A DNA stretch of 64,000 nucleotides from Streptomyces cinnamoneus (GCF_014650495.1 NZ_BMVB01000027.1:1-64000); one strand, 5' to 3'; shown: positions 17,857-26,432, counted from the first letter of the stretch. The notes: a model not told the origin generated them from the letters alone. A program made the numbers and translations.

Positions 17857-18098
17857 GCGCCCCGCGCTGGCGGGTGTCGGTCGACCGGGCGCTGTGCGTC
17901 GGCTCCGGCCAGTGCGCCGGCGCCGCGCCCGCGGCCTTCCGGCTGGACGGCGCGCGCCGGGCGCACCCGGTGGCGGAGGAGACCGACCCCTCGGCGGCGG
18001 TCCTGGACGCCGCCGAGGGCTGCCCCGTCGAAGCCGTCCTCGTCCGTGAACTCGGCACCGGGCGGGCGGTGTTCCCACCGGACGAGCCGGACGCGTAG
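17853..18098 (+). CDS. [3Fe-4S]-type ferredoxin for P450s
   Basis: 81 residues. Cluster ligands follow the single-cluster pattern: CVGSGQCAGAAPAAF (Cys-x5-Cys) near residues 14-20 and the distal CPVEAV near 58. The position where a [4Fe-4S] ferredoxin has an extra cysteine is occupied by other residues, as in P450-partner ferredoxins. It would pass electrons from an NAD(P)H ferredoxin reductase (not in the window) to a cytochrome P450. GTG 17853 overlaps the aldehyde dehydrogenase stop, so the two are co-translated. The only P450 in the window is CYP125-like, 10 kb away but with the same upstream palindrome. Confidence 0.88.
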   Translation: MSAPRWRVSVDRALCVGSGQCAGAAPAAFRLDGARRAHPVAEETDPSAAVLDAAEGCPVEAVLVRELGTGRAVFPPDEPDA

Positions 18099-18227
18099 CA
18101 TCCATCGAACACCTGGTACGGACATATGTTTACGCATGCGTTCCGCACGGGTTGTTCGTGACACACGTGACTGTCCTGGCCCTCTGCAGCGTGGAAATCT
18201 CTTCCCGTCGCAGCCGAGGGGGGTTCC
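18099..18227 (+). promoter_or_regulatory. Promoter region of the lanthipeptide operon
   Basis: The 129-base region is more AT-rich than its surroundings (GACATATGTTTACGCATGCG). It contains a direct repeat CGTGAC at 18157-18162 and 18166-18171 (9-base period). Response regulators of the RamR/AmfR type bind direct repeats in the ramC/amfT promoter, so this is the natural candidate region; the exact site is not established. Confidence 0.4.
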
Positions 18228-20966
18228 ATGGACAAGCGGTACGAGGTCTACTGCCTGGCGGACAGGCACTTCTACGAGATCCCGGACCGGATGTCCGAGC
18301 GCTCCGCGCAGCAGGGCCAGGGGCAGGGCCGGAGCGGGGGTGACGGCGAGGGCGCCGGTGACGCCCAGGGCGTCAACGGTCTCTTCGCCACCGCCCGCCG
18401 GCCCGTCCCCGACGGCTGGAAGAGCACCCGCCACGGCGACTGGCTCCAGCTCACGCCCGTCGACGCCACCGGCGCCCCGCGCCCCGGACAGCCGGCCCAG
18501 GGCTGGAAGATCCACGTCACCGCCACCGCGCAGACCGCCGACGCCACCGCCGCCGCCGTCTGGGACTACTGCACCGCCCGGGACGTACCGTTCAAGTTCG
18601 TCCCCACGCCGCGCCAACTGCACCTGCGCAACAGCAAGTACGCGGCCCGCGACCACAGCGGGAAGTTCGCCACCGTCTACCCGGCCGACGAAGCCGCCCT
18701 GCACACCGTCCTCACCGGTCTGCACGAGGTCCTCGCCGGCCGCCCGGGCCCGTACATCCTCACCGACCTGCGCTGGCACGAAGGGCCGCTCTACGTGCGC
18801 TACGGCGCCTTCGCCCGCCGCTACTGCACCGACGCACAGGGCGCCCTCGTCCCCGCCGTCGAGGACCCCACCGGCACGCTCGTCCCGGACCTGCGCAACC
18901 CGGCGTTCCAGACGCCCCCGTGGGTGACCCTGCCCGGCTTCCTGGCACCCCACCTGGCCGCCCGGAACGCCACCACCGTCGGTGATCTGCCCTACCGCAT
19001 CGAGAAGGCCCTGCACTTCTCCAACGGCGGCGGCGTCTACCGCGGCACCGACACCCGCGACGGCCGCGCCGTCGTCCTCAAGGAAGGCCGGCCCCACGCC
19101 GGGCTCGCCGCCGACGGGGCCGACGCGATCGCCCGGCTGGAACGGGAGAAGGACGCGCTGGAACGGCTCGCCGGGCTCGGCGTCGCGCCCGCCGTCCGCG
19201 ACTGGCTCGCCGTCGGGGACCACCGCTTCCTCGTCATGGACTTCGTCGAGGGCCGCCCCCTCAACTCCTTCTTCGCCGAACGCCACCCGCTGCTCGCCGT
19301 CGACCCCGACCCGGCCGCCGTGGCCGACTACACCGCGTGGGCGCTGCGCATCCACCGGGCGGTGGAGGAGGCCGTGGAGCGCGTGCACGCCGAGGGCGTG
19401 GTCTTCAACGACCTGCACATGTTCAACATCCTCGTCGCGCCGGACGAACGGTCCGTGACGCTGATCGACTTCGAGGCCGCGGCCCCCGCGTCCGCGAGCG
19501 GCCGGCAGATCGTCGCCCACCCCGGCTTCGTCGCCCCGCCGGACCGGACGGGCACCGCCGTGGACCGCTACGCCCTGGCCTGCCTGCGGCTCGCGCTGTT
19601 CCTGCCGATCACCACGCTGCTGGCCATCGACCGCGCCAAGGCGGCGCACCTCGCGGACGTCATCGCGGAGCACTTCCCGGTGCCGCGGGAGTTCCTCGAC
19701 GAGGCCGTCGCCGAGATCGGGGGCGTGGTCGCGGACGAGGTCGTGCCGGTGGGGGCGGCGGCCCCCTCCGGGCGCGGGGAGCCGAGGCGCACGCCCGCCG
19801 GGCTGCCCGAGCCGGGGGACTGGCCGCGCAGCCGGGACTCCATGGTCCGGGCCATCTTCGCCTCCGCCACGCCCGACCGTCACGACCGGCTCTTCCCGGG
19901 CGACATCGCGCAGTTCTCGGACGGCGGCGGGCTCGGCCTCGCGCACGGCGCCGCCGGCGTCCTCCACGCCCTCGCCGAAACCGGCGCCGAGCGCTACGAG
20001 GACGGCGAGAAGTGGCTGCTCGACCGCACCGACCCGGTGCCGCCCGGCACACCGCTCGGCCTCTACGACGGCCTCGCCGGCGTCGCCCTCGTCCTCCACC
20101 GCCTCGGGCACACCGAGCGCGCCCTCGACCTCGTCGGCTCGCTGCTCGCCGAGCAGTGGCGGCGCCTTCCGTCCGGGCTGTACGGCGGCCTGGCCGGGGT
20201 GGGCCTGGTCCTCGACCACCTGGCCGAGGCCACGGGGGAACGGGCCCTGCGCGAACGGGCGGAGGAGGCGGCACAGTTGCTTGCCGACCGGCTCGCGGGC
20301 GCGCAGGCCGGGGCCGCCGGGCGGCGGCGTGCCGGGCTGATGCACGGAGCCGCCGGGCCCGCCCTGCTCTTCCTCGGGCTGCACCGGCGCACGGGTGCGC
20401 CCGACCTCCTCGGTCTGGCGGCCGCCGCCCTCCGCGCCGACCTCGCCCAGTGCGTACGGACGCCCCTCGGCTCGCTCGACGTCAACGAGGGCTGGCGGAC
20501 CATGCCCTACCTCGGCGACGGCAGCGTCGGCATCGGCGCGGTGCTGGACGACTACTTCGCCCACGGTGGCGGGGAAGCCGGCGGGGCGGCAGGCGCGGAG
20601 GACCTCGCCGAGGCCCGCACCGCGATCCTCCTCGCCGCCCGGTCCCGCTTCTACGCCCAGCCCGGCCTGATGCAGGGGCGCGCCGGAATGGTCTGGCATC
20701 TCAGCCGCACCACGACGCCGGGCGTACGGGAGGGCGACGTGGCCGCCCAGGTGGCCGGGCTCGGCTGGTACGCCATGCCGTACGAGGGCGAACTCGCCTT
20801 CCCCGGCCATCAGATGATGCGGCTGTCGATGGACCTCGCCACCGGAACGGCCGGCTGTCTGCTGGCGCTCGGTGCCGCCCTCGGCGGCGACCGGCCGGCG
20901 CAGCTGCCGTTCCTTCCGCCCCTGCGGGGGCCCCAGAGCCGGTTCCCCAGCGATGGGGAGCCGTGA
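18228..20966 (+). CDS. amfT: Class III lanthionine synthetase (LanKC, AmfT/RamC-like)
   Basis: 912 residues in three modules. Residues 1-220 form the phosphoSer/Thr lyase (KFVPTPRQLHLRNSKYAARD around 123-142). Residues about 255-500 are a Ser/Thr-kinase domain with ATP-binding Lys285, catalytic loop FNDLHMFN (Asp395) and metal-binding DFE (414-416). Residues about 560-900 are a LanC-like cyclase with its Gly-rich helix repeats (GLAHGAAGVLHAL, GLYDGLAGVALVL, GLYGGLAGVGLVL) but no obvious Cys-His zinc ligands, as expected for class III. It phosphorylates, eliminates and cyclises the adjacent AmfS-like peptide to a labionin-containing morphogen. ATG 18228 is preceded by GAGGGG. It is the first gene of the operon. 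Confidence 0.95.
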   Translation: MDKRYEVYCLADRHFYEIPDRMSERSAQQGQGQGRSGGDGEGAGDAQGVNGLFATARRPVPDGWKSTRHGDWLQLTPVDATGAPRPGQPAQGWKIHVTATAQTADATAAAVWDYCTARDVPFKFVPTPRQLHLRNSKYAARDHSGKFATVYPADEAALHTVLTGLHEVLAGRPGPYILTDLRWHEGPLYVRYGAFARRYCTDAQGALVPAVEDPTGTLVPDLRNPAFQTPPWVTLPGFLAPHLAARNATTVGDLPYRIEKALHFSNGGGVYRGTDTRDGRAVVLKEGRPHAGLAADGADAIARLEREKDALERLAGLGVAPAVRDWLAVGDHRFLVMDFVEGRPLNSFFAERHPLLAVDPDPAAVADYTAWALRIHRAVEEAVERVHAEGVVFNDLHMFNILVAPDERSVTLIDFEAAAPASASGRQIVAHPGFVAPPDRTGTAVDRYALACLRLALFLPITTLLAIDRAKAAHLADVIAEHFPVPREFLDEAVAEIGGVVADEVVPVGAAAPSGRGEPRRTPAGLPEPGDWPRSRDSMVRAIFASATPDRHDRLFPGDIAQFSDGGGLGLAHGAAGVLHALAETGAERYEDGEKWLLDRTDPVPPGTPLGLYDGLAGVALVLHRLGHTERALDLVGSLLAEQWRRLPSGLYGGLAGVGLVLDHLAEATGERALRERAEEAAQLLADRLAGAQAGAAGRRRAGLMHGAAGPALLFLGLHRRTGAPDLLGLAAAALRADLAQCVRTPLGSLDVNEGWRTMPYLGDGSVGIGAVLDDYFAHGGGEAGGAAGAEDLAEARTAILLAARSRFYAQPGLMQGRAGMVWHLSRTTTPGVREGDVAAQVAGLGWYAMPYEGELAFPGHQMMRLSMDLATGTAGCLLALGAALGGDRPAQLPFLPPLRGPQSRFPSDGEP

Positions 20967-21017
20967 CCAGCAAGTCCGTTTGTACCGACCCGTTCGTCCC
21001 CATGAAAGGAAAGAACC

Positions 21018-21140
21018 ATGGCGCTTCTCGACCTGCAGAGCCTGGAGTCCGACGAGCTGTCCCACGGCGGCGGCGGTGGCGGCAGCAACGTGAGCCTGCT
21101 GCTGTGCTGGAGCACGGCGAGCGTCGCGCTCTGCCTGTGA
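21018..21140 (+). CDS. amfS: SapB/AmfS-family lanthipeptide precursor
   Basis: A 40-residue peptide too short for most gene finders. The leader starts MALLDLQSLESDEL, the LLDLQ-type helix recognised by LanKC enzymes. A run of six glycines separates it from the core, which has two exact labionin motifs Ser-x2-Ser-x3-Cys: SNVSLLLC and STASVALC, separated by a single Trp. This is the same two-ring plan as SapB and AmfS, surfactant peptides that let aerial hyphae leave the aqueous surface. AAAGGA lies eight bases before ATG 21018. It lies 51 bases after the synthetase and 282 bases before the transporter, with a large RNA structure in between. Confidence 0.93.
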   Translation: MALLDLQSLESDELSHGGGGGGSNVSLLLCWSTASVALCL

Positions 21141-21422
21141 CCCACGTCTGCGGGTAACCGCTCTTGGTGGGCCCTCCTGGCGGGGGGCCCATCGGCGCGT
21201 CCTCCGGGCGCCGTCGCCGGGCGCGCCGCCCCCTCCCGCAGGGAGCGAACCGGCGGGAGGGGGCGGGGGCGGGGCGGGCCCTGGCAGGGGGCGTAAAGCG
21301 ATATTTGCGGCGGCGTGCGGAGCTCGCTGCACCAGGTGCAGTCGCCGTAAATATTGCAGCCCCGAGAAGGGCCCGCCCCGTCCCCGCCCCCGCTCCAACC
21401 ACCCGCCCGGAAGGGGGGCCGC
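21141..21422 (+). promoter_or_regulatory. Nested, mutually exclusive hairpins between amfS and amfA
   Basis: Five pairings are visible on the sense RNA. (1) 21168-21177 with 21182-21191, 10 bp. (2) 21227-21239 with 21253-21265, 13 bp, perfect. (3) A long outer stem 21259-21282 with 21368-21391, 24 bp. (4) An inner stem 21298-21312 with 21343-21357, 15 bp, AT-rich at its centre. (5) An apical palindrome 21327-21341. Stems 2 and 3 share bases 21259-21265 and cannot form together. Every mismatch in stems 3 and 4 is a G-U wobble in the sense RNA. This looks like an attenuator setting the ratio of precursor to transporter mRNA. Confidence 0.7.
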
Positions 21423-23138
21423 ATGGCCGCTACCGCATCGTCCTGCGAGGCGGGCGACCGCGGGGGGCGGATCCTCCGCGACGCGGTGCGGCACAGCGCC
21501 GGTCGTACCGTCGTCCTCGCATTCGTCGCCACCGCGAGCACCGCCGCCGCCCTCGCCCTGCCCGCCGTCCTCGGGCACACCCTCGACCTGTTGCTCGCCC
21601 GCCGCGACGCGGAAGCCGGGTGCTGGGTACTGCTGTGCGCGGTCCTCGTCGGGGTGCCCGTCGTGCTGGACGCGCTCGACGAGCTGCTCACCGCCACCAC
21701 CGCCGCCCGGACCACGGCGTGGCTGCGCCACCGTGCGCTGGGGCACGTCCTCGCCGCCGGGCCGCCGGCCACCGCCCGGATCCCGGCCGGCGACCTCGTC
21801 ACCCGGCTGGTCGGCAACGCCGCCCACGCCGGTACCGCCCCCGCCTCCCTCGCCGGGACCCTCGCCGCGCTCGCCGCGCCGCTCGGCGGCATCGTCGCGC
21901 TCGCCCTGACCGACGTGTGGCTCGCCGTGGCGTTCCTCGCCGGGGCCCCCGTGCTCGCTCTGCTGCTGCGGTCCTTCGCCCGCGCCTCCGCCGACAGCCT
22001 CACCGGCTACCAGCGGCTGCAGGGCGAGATCGCCGGGCGCCTCGTCGAGGCCCTGGCCGGTGCCCGGACCATCGCCGCCGCCGGTACCGCCGGGCGCGAA
22101 CGGGCCCGCGTGCTCGCCCCGCTCGCCGGGCTCGCCGAGCACGGCCACCGCATGTGGAAGGTGCAGGGCCGCGCGACGGCCCAGGCCGCCACGCTCGTAC
22201 CGCTGCTGCAGATCATCGTGCTCGCCGTCGCCGGGTACGAACTGTCCCGCGCCAGGCTGAGCGTCGGCGAGGTGCTGGCCGCCTCCCGCTACGCGGTGCT
22301 GGCGGCGGGCATCGGCGCGCTCGTCGGACACCTCAACGCCCTGGTGCACGGCCGCACTGCGGCCGGTCGCCTCGCGGAGGTCCACGCCCTCGCCCCCGTC
22401 CGGCACGGCACGCTGCGGTTGCCGCCCGGGGGCGACGGCACGCTGCGGTTGCGCGGTGTGAGCGCGGTGCGGGGCGGGCGGCGGGTCCTGCGCGAGGTGG
22501 ACCTGACGGTCCCCGGCGGCACCACGCTGGCCGTCGTCGGCCGCTCCGGCACCGGGAAGTCCGTGCTCGCCGCCGTCGCCGGGCGCCTCGCCGACCCGGA
22601 CGCCGGCGAGGTCACCCTCGACGGCGTCGCCCTGCGCGACCTCACCCGTGAGGAGCTGCGCGCGGCCGTCGGCTACGCCTTCGCCCGCCCGGCGCTCCTG
22701 GGCGGGACCATGGGCGGCACCGTGGCCTTCGGCTCCTTCACGCCGGACCGGGACGCCGTCGTGGCGGCGGCCCGGGCCGCCTGCGCCGACGACTTCGTAC
22801 GGAAACTGCCCGAGGGCTACGGCACGGCCTGCGCCGCCGCCCCGCTCTCGGGCGGCGAGACCCAACGCCTCGGCCTCGCCCGGGCCTTCGCCCACGCCGG
22901 CCGGCTGCTGGTGCTCGACGACGCCACGTCGAGCCTGGACTCGGTCACCGAGGCGAAGGTGGCCGGGGCCCTGCTCCACGACGTGGCGGCCCGCACCCGC
23001 CTCGTCGTCGCCCACCGCCCCTCCACGGCGGCCCGCGCCGACCGGGTCGCCTGGCTCGACGACGGCCGCGTCCGGGCGGTGGGCACCCACGAGGAACTGT
23101 GGCGGCTGCCCGGCTACCGGGCGGTGTTCGAGGAGTGA
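21423..23138 (+). CDS. amfA: Lanthipeptide ABC half-transporter (AmfA/RamA-like)
   Basis: 571 residues: an N-terminal exporter-type membrane domain of six helices (first hydrophobic segment around 29-50) and a C-terminal ATPase. Walker A GRSGTGKS lies near residue 373, signature LSGGETQRLGLARAF near 475 and Walker B LLVLDDATSSLD shortly after. The final glutamate of Walker B is replaced by aspartate (LDDATS), a feature often seen in one partner of asymmetric heterodimers. With the next gene it would export the SapB-like peptide. ATG 21423 follows AAGGGGGG. It lies downstream of the amfS hairpin array. Confidence 0.9.
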   Translation: MAATASSCEAGDRGGRILRDAVRHSAGRTVVLAFVATASTAAALALPAVLGHTLDLLLARRDAEAGCWVLLCAVLVGVPVVLDALDELLTATTAARTTAWLRHRALGHVLAAGPPATARIPAGDLVTRLVGNAAHAGTAPASLAGTLAALAAPLGGIVALALTDVWLAVAFLAGAPVLALLLRSFARASADSLTGYQRLQGEIAGRLVEALAGARTIAAAGTAGRERARVLAPLAGLAEHGHRMWKVQGRATAQAATLVPLLQIIVLAVAGYELSRARLSVGEVLAASRYAVLAAGIGALVGHLNALVHGRTAAGRLAEVHALAPVRHGTLRLPPGGDGTLRLRGVSAVRGGRRVLREVDLTVPGGTTLAVVGRSGTGKSVLAAVAGRLADPDAGEVTLDGVALRDLTREELRAAVGYAFARPALLGGTMGGTVAFGSFTPDRDAVVAAARAACADDFVRKLPEGYGTACAAAPLSGGETQRLGLARAFAHAGRLLVLDDATSSLDSVTEAKVAGALLHDVAARTRLVVAHRPSTAARADRVAWLDDGRVRAVGTHEELWRLPGYRAVFEE

Positions 23139-23165
23139 GCGCGACCCGAAGGGAGGTGCCCTGCG

Positions 23166-25007
23166 GTGCCGAAGACGCCGATGGGCCGGTGGAGTGACGG
23201 GCTGGGGTTCCTGCTGCGCCGGTGGCGCGTGCTCGCCGGGCTCGCCGCATGGTCCGCCGTGGAGGCGGTGCAGACGTTCGCCACCGGCTACGCCCTCGCC
23301 CGGGCGCTGGACGCGGGGTTCCTCGCCGGCCGGCCGGGCACCGGCCTCGGCTGGCTGGCCGTCGCCGCCGTGGCCGTGGTCGTGGGGGCGTACGGCACCG
23401 GACGGACGTACGGGGGCGTCGCCGCGCTCGTGGAACCGTTCCGGGACGGCCTCGTGCGGCGCGTGGTCGGACGGGCGCTGCGGGACGGGGACGACGGCGA
23501 GGCCGTGTCGCGGCTGACGCACCAGGTGGAGATCGCCCGCGACGCCTTCGCGGGCCTGGTGATGGTGGCCCGCTCGTTCGTCTTCACCGCCGCCGGGGCG
23601 CTGGCGGGGCTCTTCGTGCTGGCCCCGGTGCTGCTGGCGGTGGTGGTGCCGCCCCTGGTCCTGGGGCTGGTGCTGTTCCTGGCGACCCTGCGGCCCATGG
23701 CGCGCCGGCAGGAGGCGTTCCTGGTGGCCGACGAGGCGGTCGCCACGTCGCTGGGCGAGGTCTGCGCCGGTGTGCGGGACGTGACCGCGGGCGGTGCCGA
23801 GGAGTACGTGCGCCGGGAGACGGGCGCTCTCGTGGACGCGGAGCTGCGCGCGGCCAACGCCCTGGCGCGCTGGTCCGTGGCCCGCGTCGTGGCGCTGGCG
23901 GTGGCGGGCCGCCTCCCGGTGATCCCGCTGCTGGTGGCGGCACCCTGGCTGCTGGCCCGCGGTGTCTCACCGGGGGCGCTGGTGGGTGCTCTGACCTACC
24001 TGACCCAGTCCCTGCTCCCGGCCCTGCAGAACCTGATCCACGGCCTGGGCGCGAGCGGTACCCGTCTGATGGTGGTGGCGCGCCGGCTCACCACCCCGCC
24101 GCCTGCCCCACGGACCGCCGCCGTGCCGTCCGCCGGCGTCCCGTCGTCGGCCGGCTCGCCCGCCGTCGAGCTGCGCGGGGTCACCTTCGGGTACGGCCCG
24201 CACGCCGAGCCCGTGGTGCGGGGGCTCGACCTCGTCGTGCCGGCCGGGGAGCACCTGGCCGTCGTCGGGCCCAGCGGGGTCGGCAAGTCGACGCTGACCG
24301 GGCTGGTGGCGGGCCTGCTGGAGCCGTGGAGCGGTGAGGTGCGGGTGGGCGGGGTGCCGGCCGGGGAGCGCGGGGCACGGCGGTCGCGGGTCCTCATCCC
24401 GCAGGAGGCGTACGTCTTCTCCGGCACCCTCGGCGACAACTTCCGCTACCTGCGCGACGGTCCCGTCCCCGACCACGAGGTCATGGCCGCCGTCGAGGCG
24501 ATCGGCGCCGGCCGGCTCCTGAGCGGGGGAGGGCTCGACGCGCCCGTGGTGCCGGGCGCGTTGTCGGCCGGGGAGCGGCAGCTGGTCGCGCTCGTCCGCG
24601 CCTACCTGTCGACCGCCCCCGTGGCGCTGCTCGACGAGGCCACCTGCCACCTCGACCCGGCCGCCGAAGCGCACGCCGAGCGCGCCTTCGCGGCGCGGCC
24701 CGGCGGCACGCTGGTGGTCGTCGCGCACCGCGCGGGCTCGGCCCGCCGCGCGGATCGCGTCCTCGTCATGGACGGGCCCGGCACCCTCGTCGGGACGCCA
24801 CGCGAGCTGCTGGCCCGTTCGGCGCTCTACCGCGACCTGCAGGGGGCGTCACAGCCAGCCGGCGCCGCGCGAGATGCGGATCGCGTCGACGCGGTTCCTG
24901 GCCCCGGTCTTGCGGGTGATGGCCGCCATGTAGTTGCGCACCGTGCCGTTGGACAGGTGCAGGCTGCGCGCGATCTCCCCGACGGAGGCCCCCTCGGCCG
25001 CGAGTGA
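23166..25007 (+). CDS. amfB: Lanthipeptide ABC half-transporter (AmfB/RamB-like)
   Basis: 613 residues. Membrane domain over about residues 20-310, then an ATPase with Walker A GPSGVGKST near 368, signature-like LSAGERQLVALVRAYL near 466 (non-canonical S-A-G-E) and Walker B VALLDEATCHLD. It is the probable heterodimer partner of AmfA; the two have complementary defects. GTG 23166 has GGAGG nine bases upstream. The normal transporter fold ends near LYRDLQGA (about 24845). The frame stays open for another 53 codons and overlaps the 3' end of the convergent regulator by 159 bases, so the C-terminal tail is unusual and may be dispensable. Confidence 0.88.
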   Translation: MPKTPMGRWSDGLGFLLRRWRVLAGLAAWSAVEAVQTFATGYALARALDAGFLAGRPGTGLGWLAVAAVAVVVGAYGTGRTYGGVAALVEPFRDGLVRRVVGRALRDGDDGEAVSRLTHQVEIARDAFAGLVMVARSFVFTAAGALAGLFVLAPVLLAVVVPPLVLGLVLFLATLRPMARRQEAFLVADEAVATSLGEVCAGVRDVTAGGAEEYVRRETGALVDAELRAANALARWSVARVVALAVAGRLPVIPLLVAAPWLLARGVSPGALVGALTYLTQSLLPALQNLIHGLGASGTRLMVVARRLTTPPPAPRTAAVPSAGVPSSAGSPAVELRGVTFGYGPHAEPVVRGLDLVVPAGEHLAVVGPSGVGKSTLTGLVAGLLEPWSGEVRVGGVPAGERGARRSRVLIPQEAYVFSGTLGDNFRYLRDGPVPDHEVMAAVEAIGAGRLLSGGGLDAPVVPGALSAGERQLVALVRAYLSTAPVALLDEATCHLDPAAEAHAERAFAARPGGTLVVVAHRAGSARRADRVLVMDGPGTLVGTPRELLARSALYRDLQGASQPAGAARDADRVDAVPGPGLAGDGRHVVAHRAVGQVQAARDLPDGGPLGRE

Positions 25008-25460
25008 CAGCACGCTTAACTCCCGCCGCGTCAGCGGGATCTCGGCCGCCTGCAGGAAGCCGAAGCCGAGTGACTCGTCGATGTAGCGCTCGCCCTTCGC
25101 CACATGCCGTATGCCCTCCACCAGCCGGTCTGGTGAAGCGTTTTTGCTCAGGTACCCCAAGGCCCCCATCTCGTAGGCCCGGCGCAGCGGCCCCGGCCGT
25201 CCCGCGGTCGCCAGGGCGAGCAGCGCCCCCGGCTCGCCCCCGTTGCGACATCGGTTCCCCAACTCGCCGAGACCGCATTCCCCGCCCGCGTGGGGGCTGT
25301 CCATGTCCACCACGTACACCTCGGGACGCAGCGCCCGCGAGGTGGAGAGGGCCCCGGGCCAGGACGCGGAGGACACCTCCAGGTCCGGTTCTCTGCCGAT
25401 GAGCACCGCCAGGGCCATGCGCAGCAGATAGGTGTCGTGTATCAGAAGAACTCGGGTCAC
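24849..25460 (-). CDS. amfR: LuxR/NarL-type response regulator (AmfR/RamR-like)
   Basis: 203 residues. The N-terminal receiver has its phospho-acceptor position at Asp52 (VVDMDSP) and the conserved Lys in LSKNAS near 105. The acidic pocket is reduced (LIHD instead of a DD pair), as in atypical receivers that may not need a kinase. The C-terminal LuxR helix-turn-helix (LTRRELSVLSLAAEGASVGEIA… VRNYMAAI) spans about 141-195. No sensor kinase is adjacent. It should activate the amfTSAB operon. GTG 25460 has GGAGAG six bases upstream. Codon 148 is a TTA (25017-25019), requiring the bldA tRNA. Confidence 0.9.
   Translation of the reverse strand: MTRVLLIHDTYLLRMALAVLIGREPDLEVSSASWPGALSTSRALRPEVYVVDMDSPHAGGECGLGELGNRCRNGGEPGALLALATAGRPGPLRRAYEMGALGYLSKNASPDRLVEGIRHVAKGERYIDESLGFGFLQAAEIPLTRRELSVLSLAAEGASVGEIARSLHLSNGTVRNYMAAITRKTGARNRVDAIRISRGAGWL
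25017..25019 (-). other. TTA (bldA-dependent) codon in amfR
   Basis: Leu148 of AmfR is encoded TTA (TAA on the plus strand), in frame with both the GTG start and the TGA stop. In Streptomyces TTA needs the developmentally controlled bldA tRNA, so full-length AmfR should be made only late in growth. Confidence 0.9.
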
Positions 25461-25625
25461 TTACGTCTCTCCCCGCTCCGTGTAGCGAACCACCTCGGGC
25501 ACGTCGATAAATACATACCGGCGCGGCCCACCGTTACGGGGGCGGTTACCCCGTCCACGGGGGGCGCAAGGACGCGGGCGGGAGGTCATGCACGCCTCAA
25601 CTACGGGTGCCCTGCGCCTGCCGAG

Positions 25626-26273
25626 TCATTCCTGCCGCCGTACGGCGCCTGCCGGGTCGATCAGCCGGCAGGCCGTTTCGATGTCGGTGGCGACCTGGGC
25701 GATCGACGCCCGGCCCGACAGCCAGGTGATGAGCGCGGAGTGCCAGGTGTGCTCGATGACGCGCACGGCCGAGAGCTGGAGGGCGGTGGGCCGGCTGCCC
25801 GCCGGGCCCATGGCGTCCAGGATGATCGCCGTGGTGAGCCGCGAGACGGTCTCGACCTCCGCGCTCACCGAGCGGTCCGCGAAGGTCAGGGCGCGCACCA
25901 TCGCGTCGGCCAGGTGCGGCTCGCGCTGCATCGCGCGGAACGCCCGCATCAGCGTCCGGGCGACCCGCGCCGCGGGGTCCTCGTCGGTCGGCGGGCGCTT
26001 GCGCAGCGTCTCGTGCAGGTCCTCCAGCTGGTCCTGCATGACGGCGACCAGGAGGTGGACCTTGGAGGGGAAGTAGCGGTAGAGCGTGCCGAGCGCGACG
26101 CCCGACGACTCGGCGACCTCCCGCATCTGCACGGCGTCGAAGCCGCCGCGGCCGGCCAGCCGGGCGGTGGCCTGCAGGATGCGGCGGCGCCGGGCTTCCT
26201 GACGAGCCGTCATGGGAGCGGCGGGGGTCATGGGGGCGACAGAAGTCATGGCCGGCCCGGGGTCCGTCGTCAT
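25626..26273 (-). CDS. kstR: KstR-like TetR repressor of steroid catabolism
   Basis: 215 residues. The DNA-binding region GGFDAVQMREVAESSGVALG-TLYRYFPSKVHLLV (about residues 43-76) matches mycobacterial KstR almost position for position as I recall it; the QMR and FPSKVHLLV stretches are diagnostic. The C-terminal domain also retains KstR-like features (RAMQREPHLADAMVRALTFAD, LITWLSGRAS). KstR represses cholesterol-degradation genes and is released by steroid-CoA intermediates. An exact KstR-box match lies upstream at 26433-26446, consistent with autoregulation. Several in-frame starts exist; ATG 26273 gives the usual length with a short disordered arm. It is divergent from a glycosyltransferase operon. 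Confidence 0.85.
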   Translation of the reverse strand: MTTDPGPAMTSVAPMTPAAPMTARQEARRRRILQATARLAGRGGFDAVQMREVAESSGVALGTLYRYFPSKVHLLVAVMQDQLEDLHETLRKRPPTDEDPAARVARTLMRAFRAMQREPHLADAMVRALTFADRSVSAEVETVSRLTTAIILDAMGPAGSRPTALQLSAVRVIEHTWHSALITWLSGRASIAQVATDIETACRLIDPAGAVRRQE

Positions 26274-26432
26274 ATGTCCGTATGTCCCATTCCGTGGCGC
26301 CTTGCTCCAGCGGTGCCTGTGCGGCCCGGACGGCACAGCATGGCAGGGGTCGGGCCGTGGCGCGAATCACCCGGCGCTGCTCTTTCGGGCCTCTGACATG
26401 CCGGTAGATTCAAGCCTCTGGACGACCCAGTC

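Noticed and set aside
21255..21403. MITE insertion between amfS and amfA
   Set aside because: No target-site duplication was recognised and mismatches are all G-U pairs in the sense RNA; kept only as an alternative origin.
17778..23522. A 1914-codon open frame antisense to the lanthipeptide cluster
   Set aside because: High-GC sequence leaves few stops in this frame. It is Gly/Arg/Val-rich, has no domain, and runs antisense to clearly recognised genes.
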